Assembly: GCA_028819475.1 (NCBI GenBank)
Contig: JAPPLJ010000023.1
Location: 26,273 to 90,272, forward strand
From: Rhodospirillaceae bacterium
GTDB taxonomy: Bacteria; Pseudomonadota; Alphaproteobacteria; Bin65
Direction of reading: 5' to 3'
DNA: 64,000 nt
Under the pieces are notes generated by a model. It saw nothing but the letters and a program-made list of their open reading frames with translations. It made no database searches and had not been told where the DNA came from. Below are positions 7,408 through 15,620 of the stretch, one piece after another (the stretch's first letter is position 1; each line of letters starts with the position of its first letter). The translations under genes and the position numbers were made by a program.

Positions 7408-8309
7408 TTCGCCATCGGGGATGCCGGCTTGGTGCAGTCCGCCCGGTTTCGGTGGCGTCGCCGGGGTGGCAGCGGGCGGAATCGGGGCGGATCGGTCTGG
7501 GACGGGCGGTCCTGCCGGTGCTGTCGCCGCCTTCGCGGTCGATAGCTCGTGCCGTGACCCACGATCGAGGCTAGAGCGGCCGTCACGCGGTGGGAGATCG
7601 GGGGTTGGCGGGCGGATCGGGCCGGTTTGTGCGTCGCCTGCACCGAACCGGGAGGGCGGACCGGCCGTCAACGGTGCGCCGGGCGTGCCAGCGGCGGCGC
7701 AGGACGGCCGGAACGGCGTTCCGACAGTGGAAGATACCCTCGAAACCCCGCACGGCGGCTCAGCGGCGCTGAATCGGGGCGCTGGCGCGGTCCTGTGGCA
7801 CTGGGCCGGAGGAGCTGATCGACCGGGGTAGGGGAAGCGCGCCCCGGCAGAGCCGAGTTCGGCTACGGAAGCCGCCCGAAGGCTCCACCGCGGTTCATGC
7901 TCGCCAACCGGGACCGGCGGCACCGGTCGCGGCGGCGCGTATGTTGTCGGGACGCGGGCCGGATGAAGCACGGTCCGACCGGCGCGTCAATGCCCTACCC
8001 CACCCCGCAGCGGAGGCGCCCGAGCCGGGGCCGGGTGTCGGTCGGGAAGCGGACCAGGGCCGGGCGCAAATCGGCGCAAACCAGCAGAAAACCGCCGAAT
8101 TTGGACTCCTTTCAGTGGTTCTCGTCGCCTTCGCGGCCGATTGCCTGTGCCGTTGTCCGCGAGCGCGGCCAGAGCAGCGCCGGAAAAGGAAGGGGCGACC
8201 GGAGCTGCCCAATTCTCTACCCTACCCCATCCAGATACGAGGGGCAGTTCTCGATAAGTGGCGTGGGTGTGCCGTCGATGACGGTCTTGGGGTGCTGGCC
8301 GTCGAAGGT

Positions 8310-8456
8310 TCACCGGGCGCGGCCGGCAGCGGCTTCACGGCGCAGCACCGCCAGCACGGCGGCGGTCGCGGCCGAGTCGAGCGTCCAGAGATTGATGACC
8401 CGGTGATGATCGGCCGGATCGTGCAGTTCGAGGCAGAGGCCGTCCCGCCGCTTCAT
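8310..8456 (-). CDS. 48-residue micro-protein downstream of integrase
   Basis: Starts MKRRDGLCLELHDPADHHRV and ends in an alanine-rich helix (AATAAVLAVLRREAAA). The ATG overlaps the stop of the 58-residue gene as ATGA, so translation is probably coupled. No known family. It is the last gene of the cassette integrase, 58-residue, 48-residue. Confidence 0.55.
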   Translation of the reverse strand: MKRRDGLCLELHDPADHHRVINLWTLDSAATAAVLAVLRREAAAGRAR

Positions 8457-8629
8457 CGGGCCGGCTCCAGTCTGGCGTTGATCGCCTTGATCTGCGCCAG
8501 TGCATCGGCTGTCGCTTCGGCCGTGTCGGCATGGTGCGCGACCGTGGCGAGCGCCACGATGCGGTGCGCATCGGGCAGGGTATGGCCGAGGGCGACCTGT
8601 TCGGCGACGCGGTTTCGAGTGCGCTGCAT
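8453..8629 (-). CDS. 58-residue protein downstream of integrase
   Basis: Starts MQRTRNRVAEQVALGHTLPD and is helical with a HRIVALATVAHHADTAEA middle. It lies 16 bases after the integrase stop and overlaps the next gene by four bases. The three-gene arrangement supports a real gene. Small proteins next to integrases are often excision factors, but nothing in this sequence shows a DNA-binding motif. Confidence 0.58.
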   Translation of the reverse strand: MQRTRNRVAEQVALGHTLPDAHRIVALATVAHHADTAEATADALAQIKAINARLEPAR

Positions 8630-8645
8630 GGGGATTCCCTTCGGT

Positions 8646-9560
8646 CTAGAGGTATTTGGCGACGGCGCCGCGCTTGGCCTTCGCACCGGCAGCGTAGTGC
8701 GCGACCATCCGGGCGGTCTTCCATCCGCCGGACAGCATGACTTCGGTTGTTGACGCCCCGCGCGCCGTCAATTCGCTGGCGTGGCCGATCCGCCCGGAAT
8801 GGGCCGTCACGCCCTCGATGCCGGCAGCCCGCGCTGCGGCGGTGAAGCGGCGGCCGATGGATTGGGCGTTCAGGCCAGCGCGACCGCCACGGCCGCGCCC
8901 CGTGCCGGTGACGAACACCTTGTCCGTTGGCGCCGCGTCTTTCGGTCGGATCGCAGCGAGCGCACCAGCCGCGCCGTTCTTGACCAGCCGGATGTCGGTT
9001 TCCTCGCCGTTCTGATCGGTCTTCTTGCTTCGGACCCGAATGAGCATCGCGCCGGGGACATCGGCTGCCGGCTCGATGTCGCGCCATTCGAGCGCAGCGG
9101 CTTCCGAGCGCCGCAGCGCCGCCTGAAACAGCACGCCGGCGATTGCTGCATCCTTCGTCCGTCCTTCCTTGCGGGCGATGGCGATGATCTCCGCGACCTG
9201 TTCGGCGGTGATTGCCCGCGCCCGGCCCCTGCCTCTGTCGGCATGGTCGCGGCGGGCGATCCTGAGTGCGTCGGCCGTCATGGAGCCGCGCGGGCTCGGC
9301 CAGCCGGCGACCCTGGCGAGGAAGGCGGCGGCGGCGGCGGCCTGTCCTATCGAAGCCGGAGCCATGCCGTCCGCGGCGAGCGCCCGGACATGCTCGGCAA
9401 GCGTCGCATCGGTGAGTGGCCGGCCATCAAGGAAGCGTTCGAGGCGGGCGAGTGCCGACCGATAGACTCGGCGGGTGCTCGGTGCGCGGGCTTCAAGCGC
9501 CAGCGCAGCGGCCGTGCGGCGGTCGGCAGGCAGGGTCGCGAGGGCGAGAGCGGTTGTCAT
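8646..9560 (-). CDS. Tyrosine recombinase (XerC/integrase-like)
   Basis: 304 residues. N-terminal SAM-like core-binding domain, catalytic Arg in FQAALRRSEAAALEW (about 150), then HSGRIGHASELTARGAS with His-x-x-Arg, and a terminal GGWKTARMVAHYAAG with the Tyr near 289. It uses HSGR in place of the usual HxLR. A promoter and a palindrome lie just upstream (9578-9627). It heads a minus-strand cassette with two micro-genes and is divergent from the 9687-10776 genes, so the block 8310-11207 may be one small integrated element. Confidence 0.87.
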   Translation of the reverse strand: MTTALALATLPADRRTAAALALEARAPSTRRVYRSALARLERFLDGRPLTDATLAEHVRALAADGMAPASIGQAAAAAAFLARVAGWPSPRGSMTADALRIARRDHADRGRGRARAITAEQVAEIIAIARKEGRTKDAAIAGVLFQAALRRSEAAALEWRDIEPAADVPGAMLIRVRSKKTDQNGEETDIRLVKNGAAGALAAIRPKDAAPTDKVFVTGTGRGRGGRAGLNAQSIGRRFTAAARAAGIEGVTAHSGRIGHASELTARGASTTEVMLSGGWKTARMVAHYAAGAKAKRGAVAKYL

Positions 9561-9577
9561 GGTATTGGCTCTATCAA

Positions 9578-9627
9578 CGATAACTGTAATTATCGGTGAA
9601 ATTTAGAGTCGCCCGACCCGTTGTCAA
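9578..9627 (-). promoter_or_regulatory. Integrase promoter with palindromic operator
   Basis: On the minus strand TTGACA (9622-9627) is followed after 16 bases by TAAATT (9600-9605), a good sigma-70 promoter. Just downstream lies CGATAA-N6-TTATCG (9578-9595), between the promoter and the integrase start at 9560, where a repressor would block transcription. Confidence 0.65.
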
Positions 9628-9686
9628 GATGCATAAAATGTTCAATATTGGTTCTAGTGTTTCATGTTGACCCCAAAGGGGCGGAA

Positions 9687-9911
9687 ATGACGGCTGATGA
9701 CCGAAAACCGCGACGACGCAGCGGGGTTTTGATGCCGGCGCCGCCAGCCAACGACAACGGCGCCCCGATGATCCTATTCGCCCGGGTCTTCGAGCGGCAG
9801 GCCGCGCGAGCGACCAGCCCGTACGAGCGCAACCTGAAACTGAAACTGGCCGCGAAGGCCCGGGAGCTAGCCGGCACCCGCGGCGCCGAGGCGGGGGACC
9901 ATGCCGAGTAG
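9687..9911 (+). CDS. Small basic protein, unknown
   Basis: 74 residues starting MTADDRKPRRRSGVLMPAPP; the second half is an Arg/Lys/Glu-rich helix. ATG at 9687 follows AAAGGGGCGGA. Its end overlaps the start of the TOPRIM-type gene by 11 bases, so the two are co-translated. No family recognised. Confidence 0.55.
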   Translation: MTADDRKPRRRSGVLMPAPPANDNGAPMILFARVFERQAARATSPYERNLKLKLAAKARELAGTRGAEAGDHAE

Positions 9912-10776
9912 CCTGCGGCACCGATGGACTGCAGCCGCTCTCGCGGTGCTCGACGGGCAGATCGTCGATGTGCTTGCCGCCGATCACCCGCAAAGCGTTC
10001 GACATGTCTTTTACCGCATGACCGATCCCAGGTTGGCGGCACCGGTCGAGAAAACCGAAAATGGCTACCAGCGCGTGCAGCGCCGCTGCCTGGCGCTCCG
10101 GCGCTCCGGTTCCATCCCCTACGGCTGGATTGCCGACGCGACGCGGCGCGGGTTCCATGTGTCGACTTTCAACGGCCAGGCCGACTTCATCCGGCGGATG
10201 CAGGGGCTTTACCGGCAAAACCTGTGGACCGACGACCTGCCGCGAGTCGAAGTGTGGTGCGAATCCCGGTCGATCGCCGGCGTGCTTCAGGACGATTGCC
10301 AAGCCTTGGCGGTCTCACTCTTCCCGAGCGGAGGGTTCGCTTCCGCAACGCTTTGCTACGAGGCTGCGGAAGACATCAACTGGCGCCGGCCGCCCCGGGC
10401 AGTGGTCATCTATGTCGGCGACTACGATCCCGCCGGCGTGCTGATCGATCGGTCGATCGAGATGGAACTCCGCCAACATCTCGAGGTCGAGCTCGATTTC
10501 CGGCGCGTCGCGATCAACGAGGGTCAGATTGCCGAATACGACCTCCCGACGAAGCCGCGGAAGGGAACCGAGCGGCGGCGTCTGGACATCGCGGCGACAG
10601 TCGAGGCCGAGGCCATGCCGGCAAACGTGCTGCGCGGGATCGTCCGCGACGCGGTTGAAGGCTACCTGCCGGCGGGCGCACTGGACGTCGCCCGCGAAGC
10701 CGAGGAAAGCGAGCGAGAGGGGTTGCAATTTCTCGCCGATGCGATCGAGCAGGCCGAGGAGGAGGGCATTTTATGA
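9901..10776 (+). CDS. TOPRIM-domain protein, topoisomerase VI A/Spo11-like type
   Basis: 291 residues. The key motif is VVIYVGDYDPAGVLID (about 174-189), matching the acidic DxDxxG-like metal site of the TOPRIM fold as used in Spo11/topoisomerase VI A relatives, and EVWCES (about 116-121) supplies the first acidic residue. The N-terminal region HVFYRMTDPRL and GSIPYGWIAD are typical of mobile-element members of this family. It overlaps both neighbours (11 bases upstream, ATGA downstream). DNA cleavage or nicking is possible; no catalytic Tyr domain is obvious, so its reaction is unknown. Confidence 0.6.
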   Translation: MPSSLRHRWTAAALAVLDGQIVDVLAADHPQSVRHVFYRMTDPRLAAPVEKTENGYQRVQRRCLALRRSGSIPYGWIADATRRGFHVSTFNGQADFIRRMQGLYRQNLWTDDLPRVEVWCESRSIAGVLQDDCQALAVSLFPSGGFASATLCYEAAEDINWRRPPRAVVIYVGDYDPAGVLIDRSIEMELRQHLEVELDFRRVAINEGQIAEYDLPTKPRKGTERRRLDIAATVEAEAMPANVLRGIVRDAVEGYLPAGALDVAREAEESEREGLQFLADAIEQAEEEGIL

Positions 10777-11207
10777 GGCAGGCCCGTTATAGCGGGCCGG
10801 CGCCGGCGCTTGGCCTGAAGCGCCGCGGCCGCGAGCTTACCGGCCTGTGTCCGGGGAGCGGCGGTACGGATCGGTTCCGGGTCCACTTGGACGACCGGCG
10901 GGCCGGACAGTTCTTCTGCTGCCGGTGCTGCCCGGACGGCACGGCCGGCGCCGGTTCGATGCGCCGGTTCGTCCTTCGTCGCGCGGCGCTTTTTCGGCCG
11001 CCGCCGACCCGCGTGATTCTGGGTGTCTGCCACTTTCATTCTCACAGCCAACTCGTCTCGATTGCCCCTCCGAAACCGGCCCAGACCGTGTGGCAACGGT
11101 GTCGGAAGCGACAAGACCGGAGAGAAAGGTTGGACGGTGAGCGTCGGAGCGGAGGCGCACGGGATCTATCCCGGCGAGGAGCCGGGACAGATCTTCGCCG
11201 AGGATAG
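10773..11207 (+). CDS. Degenerate primase-type zinc-ribbon protein
   Basis: Starts with ATG overlapping the previous stop. The first 70 residues resemble the zinc ribbon of phage and plasmid primases: RGRELTGLCPGSGGTDRFRV then GQFFCCRCCPDG. The second cysteine of the first knuckle is Ser (CPGS rather than CPxC), so zinc binding may be lost. After about residue 75 the sequence becomes an Arg-rich run without conserved features. I think only the N-terminal part is a former primase gene and that it is truncated or frameshifted. Confidence 0.4.
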   Translation: MRQARYSGPAPALGLKRRGRELTGLCPGSGGTDRFRVHLDDRRAGQFFCCRCCPDGTAGAGSMRRFVLRRAALFRPPPTRVILGVCHFHSHSQLVSIAPPKPAQTVWQRCRKRQDRRERLDGERRSGGARDLSRRGAGTDLRRG

Positions 11208-11542
11208 GCCGGACGGAGCCGCGCCATCGCTTTCGGCGGCCGGGGCGCAAGGACGGTATCGGTCCTTCGGTTCGCCCCCGGCTTGCAGTTGCTTCAACGG
11301 GAACCTCCCGCCGTGTCACCCGCTCTGCACCGCCCGCCTTCGCGATCGCCGCTTGATGCTGTCGCTCTCGTTTCGGCAAGTTAGATCTCGGGCCGGCCTT
11401 TGACACATCCCCTGGTGGGCCGATACTTGCATCCCACACGCCAGCGTCTTATGACTGTCCCGTTCCCGACAGCACTACATCCCGCCCATGTGGGTCGCGG
11501 CTGGCCAAGCCGGTCAGGCCGCGGCCCGCACCCCCGCGGAAA

Positions 11543-11603
11543 GGTTGGACAACCCGCGAAATTCCCCTTTGTTTTCAAAGGGTCGATTTTGGGGGTTGGA
11601 CAA
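11543..11603. repeat. Hairpin CCCTTTG-TTTT-CAAAGGG bracketed by GGTTGGACAA repeats
   Basis: A perfect 7-base stem with a T4 loop (11565-11582) sits between two direct copies of GGTTGGACAA (11543 and 11594). On the minus strand the hairpin reads CTTTGAAAACAAAGG-GG-AATTT, which recurs on the plus strand at 12707-12729. The rest of 11208-11675 holds no supported gene. Confidence 0.6.
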
Positions 11604-11675
11604 GCTAAGTGCTTGAAGGCAAAGGAAACCGCCACTCCATGGCGTTCTCCCATAGATCGCCCCTTTCCGCCCTGC

Positions 11676-12521
11676 CTAGCCGCCATCCCCGAACCGGCTT
11701 CGATACCGGCACACCGACCGGGCCACATACCGGCACACCGACCGGGCCACGGACCGGACGCGGCCCACCTTCAACGGTTCGCACAACAGCCCGTTCAATC
11801 GCTCCGCCTCCCGGAATACCGCTGCATCCGGCAATTGCCGCACCGCTCGAAGCCCGGTCCAAGCCATCAGCGAGTCGAACAGGCCGGTGGTGTTGCGCGG
11901 ACCGACCGCCTCGGGCAGCCGGGCGGAAGGCGGAGGGCCTGAAGCGGTCTGCGTGTTCCAAGAAGGTTGACGCAACACCCGGGGGAGCGACCGGCGCAGG
12001 GCGGTCCAAAATCCGCGGCCGCCGCGGGCGCGGCTGGCAATTCGCGAAATGGTCGAGGGGTTGAGGCCAGTATGGCGCGCGACCTGGCGAACGGTGTAGT
12101 GCCCCCGGTTGATCCAGCGCGCGATCCGCGCGTCGCGTTCGTAAGTCCGGTGTCGGCGGACGCATCCCGATTTCACGCCGCGCCGGTGCTGGGCCAGCGA
12201 GCTGGTATCGAGCCACCAGGGCCGACGGTACGGCGAGGGAGCCGGGACATACCCGCCCGCCGGGGCACCCCTGCTCGCCGGCTTGGCCTTGGCGACGATG
12301 GCGGAAAGCATCCGGTCCTGTCCGGCGGTCGTTCCCCGCTCGCTCCAATGGCGGGCGATGGAACGGACGCATCCGGCGTCCCGATCGCTCAAGGCGCCGC
12401 GCTCGACCAAACGGACGGCGGCGGCAACGAGGTCGTAGCCTCGCAGGCCGGCGCGCGAGCGGATGTTTCCGCCCGATTCGCGGGATTTGGCGGGCGGTGG
12501 ATTTTTTGCTATCCTGACCAT
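11676..12521 (-). CDS. Helix-turn-helix protein of unknown role
   Basis: 281-residue open frame. Residues about 135-168 (ARWINRGHYTVRQVARHTGL then NPSTISRIASRAR) are a clear homeodomain-like helix-turn-helix of the kind used by transposases and resolvases. The N-terminal half is basic. The C-terminal end carries an 8-residue duplication (ARSVCRYV) from a 24-base tandem DNA repeat. The region beyond residue 175 is low quality, so the true gene may be shorter or decayed. Inverted copies of one hairpin flank it (11553-11582 and 12707-12729). Confidence 0.45.
   Translation of the reverse strand: MVRIAKNPPPAKSRESGGNIRSRAGLRGYDLVAAAVRLVERGALSDRDAGCVRSIARHWSERGTTAGQDRMLSAIVAKAKPASRGAPAGGYVPAPSPYRRPWWLDTSSLAQHRRGVKSGCVRRHRTYERDARIARWINRGHYTVRQVARHTGLNPSTISRIASRARGGRGFWTALRRSLPRVLRQPSWNTQTASGPPPSARLPEAVGPRNTTGLFDSLMAWTGLRAVRQLPDAAVFREAERLNGLLCEPLKVGRVRSVARSVCRYVARSVCRYRSRFGDGG
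11705..11752. repeat. 24-base tandem repeat, two copies
   Basis: TACCGGCACACCGACCGGGC plus CACA, repeated twice with one difference. The period is 8 codons, so it keeps the frame of the overlapping minus-strand gene. Confidence 0.85.
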
Positions 12522-12562
12522 TGATGACGCTCTCTATTGGGGTGGGCTGTCCTCTAAAGATT

Positions 12563-12596
12563 GCCCCGTCGGTCGATGCCGGCGGGGCGTTTTTTG
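12563..12596 (+). terminator. Rho-independent terminator
   Basis: Stem GCCCCGTCGG / CCGGCGGGGC with loop TCGATG, followed by GTTTTTTG. No plus-strand protein gene ends here. A -10-like TGCTATCCT at about 12508-12516 could give a transcript of roughly 70-80 bases ending at this stem, so it may mark a small RNA or leader. A very similar stem closes the ParB gene at 52336-52370. Confidence 0.7.
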
Positions 12597-12706
12597 TGGG
12601 CCGCGCCGTCTGTATGAGATTGCGGAAGGGACCGAAAAAGTTTAACAGTCCGCCCGCAAACCCTTTATTTTCAATGGGCGCATTTGAGGCGGAATTTGTA
12701 AATCCG

Positions 12707-12729
12707 CTTTGAAAACAAAGGAATTTGCG
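12707..12729. repeat. CTTTGAAAACAAAGG-AATTTGCG motif, inverted copy of 11553-11582
   Basis: Same hairpin core as the minus-strand copy 1.1 kb to the left, including the following AATTT and GCG. A weaker third version (CCCTTTATTTTCAATGGG) is at 12661-12678. The last motif ends just before the tRNA fragment, so it may be an element boundary. Confidence 0.6.
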
Positions 12730-12733
12730 CCGC

Positions 12734-12778
12734 CTCTTAATCAGCGGGTCCGGGGTTCGAGTCCCCGATCGTCCTCCA
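12734..12778 (+). other. 3' half of tRNA-Lys(CTT), candidate attachment site
   Basis: CTCTTAATCAGCGGGTC matches the anticodon loop (anticodon CTT), 3' anticodon stem and variable loop of bacterial tRNA-Lys. It is followed by the T arm CGGGG-TTCGAGT-CCCCG, the 3' acceptor strand ATCGTCC, a discriminator T and an encoded CCA. The 5' half is absent. A lone tRNA 3' half next to an integrase remnant (13505-13675) is the usual signature of an attachment site left by an island. Confidence 0.75.
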
Positions 12779-13504
12779 ATGTTTTCAATGACTTAGGTGG
12801 CACTCTCTAAGCTCTGAGTGTTTCGGGTAAGCAACGGGTAAGCAGCGGGTAAGCATTGTCGGGTGCACCAAGTGTCGTCCCGAAGGCCAAAGTCGGCGGC
12901 CTGATAGTCGGCCGCTTGCTGGCGTAATCCTGCAGAGGGCCCCTTGGGGACGGACTGCTCCTGGCGGCTGACCTGACCGCCAAGCGCAGTCACATCCGGT
13001 GCAGGGACGTCAAACAACAGCATCAGCGTGCTCAGCTTGTGCAGGAGGGCGACCGGCTGCATCGCCTGCACGTTGGCGAAGTTTAGGACAGACGCCGGGC
13101 GATGATGCCAGAGAACGGTGGGCGCAGGTCTGCATCGACGAGTTTCGACCTCGCCGTCTCGACCGAGATCTCGGGCCTGGCGACCGCCTCGCTCTGCGCG
13201 GCTACCTCGTCCTTCAAGACTCTGGAGCGGGCCTTGAGCAACTATTGCTGCCTACGCGGACGTTCGCATATATGCGAGTTACAGCAGTATGGTCGCGGCC
13301 GTCCAAGAGAATCCGCCTAACTGATTGATCCATTTGACTTTCCCTAATTGCTTCGCACCGATCCTGGCGCGTCCGTCATCGTGCCGCAACCGATCGAATT
13401 CAGCCTCGCGACGACGCTTGGAATTTCATGACCTCGTCAACGGAATTTCGGCCTCCACCTAGGACCCGCCGGTCACGGATCCCAGACCACAGAAACGAAC
13501 ACTA
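12779..13504. other. Degenerate stretch between tRNA fragment and integrase tail
   Basis: Three imperfect copies of CGGGTAAGCA lie at 12824-12856. Beyond them the open frames show no domain. By position this should have held the N-terminal part of the tRNA-targeted integrase, which is no longer readable. Confidence 0.5.
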
Positions 13505-13675
13505 AACGATCTACGGCACAGTTACGCCAGCGGCGGCCTGCTGGTCGGCGAGGGGCTGTTGATGATCGGCAAGTTGCTGGGCCACACCGACGTACACATG
13601 ACGACTCGCTACGCCCAATTCGCCAACGACCCACTCAAGTCCGCCGTCAACCGGATTGCGGATGTCGCCGGGTAG
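13505..13675 (+). pseudogene. C-terminal remnant of a tyrosine recombinase
   Basis: Reads NDLRHSYASGGLLVGEGLL, then GKLLGHTDVHMTTRYAQFAN and ends RIADVAG-stop. It contains box II (DLRHS), the second His (LGH) and the Tyr (TTRYA), that is, only the last third of an integrase, with no start. It lies 0.7 kb from the tRNA-Lys fragment and most likely belonged to the element that used it. Bases 13676-14023 after it hold no gene I can support; two short minus-strand frames there might be pieces of a frameshifted gene. Confidence 0.82.
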
Positions 13676-14023
13676 TCGAAGCCCCATACCGGATGGCCTC
13701 CTCGAAGGCGGAAGGAGTCCACGAGAGAGCCTCGAAGCCAGACGACGACAGTCGACAGGCGATCGCAGGCCACAGGATCAGCCCGCAGTCGCGCAAGTAG
13801 TTGCCGGTTTCCCGCAGGCACCTTGCGAAGACTTCGACGACGCCATTCCGCTTGGCCCCGTCGGCCGGGAGCGGACCGGACCGCGCCACCCATCTCCCGA
13901 TATGTTCGGTTCGAGACGCCTGACCGCCCGTGCAACCGCCATCAGGTCGTCCCGCCTGTTTTCGTGCGCCATGACACTGTCGAACTCGTCCGACATCGAC
14001 GTCCCCACGTCCGTCACCGGCAA

Positions 14024-14476
14024 TCAGTCTTCAGCAATGTCTTCTGCCCAGAGTTCGGGCCGTTCCTCGATGAACCGGGTCATGAGGGCGATGCAGTCCG
14101 GATCGTCGGCAACGATCACCTCGACGCCGCGTTCGCGCAGGAACGCCTCGTTGCCGCCGAAGGTGGCATTCTCGGCGATAACGACCCGGGGTATGCCGAA
14201 CTGGACGATGGTGCCCGCGCACATCATGCAGGGCGAGAGCGAGGTGTAGAGGGTGGTGTCGCGGTAGGTCCGTTGCCGGCCCGCCTTGCGCAGCGCATCC
14301 ATCTCGCCGTGCGCGATGGGATCGCCCTGCTGCACACGCTGGTTCCGGCCTTGCGCGACAACCCTTTCGCCGCGCGCCAGCACGGAGCCGATCGGGCAGC
14401 CGCCCTCGTCGAACCCGGCCTTGGCTTCCTCGTAGGCGATACGCAGCATCCTGCGGTCGGTGTCGGTCAGGCTCAT
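14024..14476 (-). CDS. Cytosine deaminase-family nucleobase deaminase (FCY1-like)
   Basis: 150-residue zinc deaminase. The zinc site is HGEMDAL (about 63-69) with the proton-shuttling Glu, plus SPCMMC (about 88-93). The whole chain, including AYEEAKAGFDEGGCPIG, RDTTLYTSLSPC and the end FIEERPELWAEDI, follows the yeast FCY1 cytosine deaminase pattern. Cytosine deaminases can also act on creatinine. The gene ends an apparent minus-strand operon with a Pot-type ABC importer and sits beside creatininase and creatinase genes, so creatinine may be a physiological substrate. That last point is inference. Confidence 0.85.
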   Translation of the reverse strand: MSLTDTDRRMLRIAYEEAKAGFDEGGCPIGSVLARGERVVAQGRNQRVQQGDPIAHGEMDALRKAGRQRTYRDTTLYTSLSPCMMCAGTIVQFGIPRVVIAENATFGGNEAFLRERGVEVIVADDPDCIALMTRFIEERPELWAEDIAED

Positions 14477-14564
14477 TCCTGCGGTCCTTCATGGTGGGGA
14501 AGCTGTTCGGGACGGATGTCACGGCCTTGGGCGGAAAGGACGTCCAGTTGATAGGCGTCTCCGG

Positions 14565-15620
14565 TCAGCCTTCGGCCAGGACGTGGCCGGCATCGGCCGG
14601 CCAGCTGAGATGGAACCGGCCGCCGGCGTCCAAGTTGAGGTCGCCCAGCGCACGTTCCGGGAGCTGGGCCTTCAGCTCGGTCCCGTCCGCCGCTTCCAGA
14701 AACAGGGTCACCGTCGCACCGACGAATTCCTCGGAAATCAGCGTGCACGGAATCGCGCCCTCGGACGGCGTACGGCCGATCCGGACCAGGTCGGCGGCGA
14801 CGACCAGGGTCGCAGGTTCATCCACCGCCGGCAGGCCGGCGGCAGGGAAGGTGCCGAGCGCCGTTTCGATCGCGTCGCCGCGGCTGGTGCCGCTCAGGAT
14901 ATTGTTCCGGCCCACGAACTCAGCGACGAAGCGGTTCGCCGGCGCCCGATAGATCTCACGCGGCTCGCCGACCTGGACGATGCGGCCCTGGGACATGATC
15001 ACGACCCGGTCGGCAAGGGCGAAGGCCTCGGATTGCGAATGCGTGACGTAGACGAAGGTGATGCCGAGTTCGCGTTGCAGGCGCGTCAGCACGCCCTGCA
15101 TGCGAATGATCAGATGGGCGTCCAGCGCCGACAACGGCTCGTCGAGCAACAGGATCTGCGGCTCCGTCACCAGCGCGCGCGCCAGGGCCACGCGCTGGCG
15201 CTGTCCGCCCGACAGGGTCTCGACATTACGGTCGGCGAATTCGCCGATCTCCAGCCGTTCCAGCCATTGCACCGCACGCCGCCGCCGCTCGGCGGCGCCG
15301 ATCCCGCGCATCCTGAGCCCGAATTCGACATTCTCCCGCGCGTTGAGGAACGGAAACAGTGCCAGCGACTGCCAGACCATCGGCGTATCGCGCTCGTGAA
15401 CCGGCACGGCATTCATCAGCCGTCCGCCGATGCGAACCTCGCCCTCGGTCGGCACCTCCAGTCCGGCGATCATCCGCAGCGTCGTCGTCTTGCCGCAGCC
15501 CGACGGGCCCATGATCGCTACGAATTCGCCCGCTGCAATTTCCAGGTCCAGACGGTGCACGGCCGTGAAGTCCCCGAACCGTTTGACCACGCCTGAGAGG
15601 ATGACGAGCGGCTCTGTCAT
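14565..15620 (-). CDS. potA: ABC importer ATPase, PotA-like
   Basis: 351 residues. Walker A GPSGCGKTT (about 38-46), signature LSGGQRQRVALARAL (about 136-150), Walker B ILLLDEPLSALD (about 156-167) and switch His in THSQSE. A C-terminal TOBE-like regulatory domain follows (about 240-350), as in polyamine and sulfate importers. The start ATG at 15620 overlaps the stop of the permease gene as ATGA. It powers uptake by the two permeases and the binding protein encoded upstream. Substrate is probably a small cationic or neutral guanidino compound (creatine or creatinine), inferred from neighbours. Confidence 0.9.
   Translation of the reverse strand: MTEPLVILSGVVKRFGDFTAVHRLDLEIAAGEFVAIMGPSGCGKTTTLRMIAGLEVPTEGEVRIGGRLMNAVPVHERDTPMVWQSLALFPFLNARENVEFGLRMRGIGAAERRRRAVQWLERLEIGEFADRNVETLSGGQRQRVALARALVTEPQILLLDEPLSALDAHLIIRMQGVLTRLQRELGITFVYVTHSQSEAFALADRVVIMSQGRIVQVGEPREIYRAPANRFVAEFVGRNNILSGTSRGDAIETALGTFPAAGLPAVDEPATLVVAADLVRIGRTPSEGAIPCTLISEEFVGATVTLFLEAADGTELKAQLPERALGDLNLDAGGRFHLSWPADAGHVLAEG

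Larger units (their letters stand above)
6527..8309. other. About 1.8 kb without a convincing gene
   Basis: Long open frames occur on both strands, but they are Pro/Arg/Gly-rich shadows of GC-rich DNA and none shows a domain or a start signal. The stretch holds the second copies of modules A and B, the palindromes at 6939 and 7082, and G-rich runs. A phrase CGTCGCCTTCGCGG-Y-CGAT-based segment occurs at about 7515 and again at about 8127, so more diverged duplications are likely. Confidence 0.6.

Noticed and set aside
7162..7971. 269-codon Pro/Ala-rich open frame
   Set aside because: Low-complexity GC-rich frame overlapping noncoding repeat modules, with no domain or start signal.
12734..12778. 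Complete tRNA gene
   Set aside because: No acceptor 5' strand, D arm or 5' anticodon stem precedes it; only the 3' half is present.
12824..12856. Three short CGGGTAAGCA repeats as a CRISPR remnant
   Set aside because: Repeats are about 10 bases with 1-3 base gaps; there are no spacers and no cas genes.
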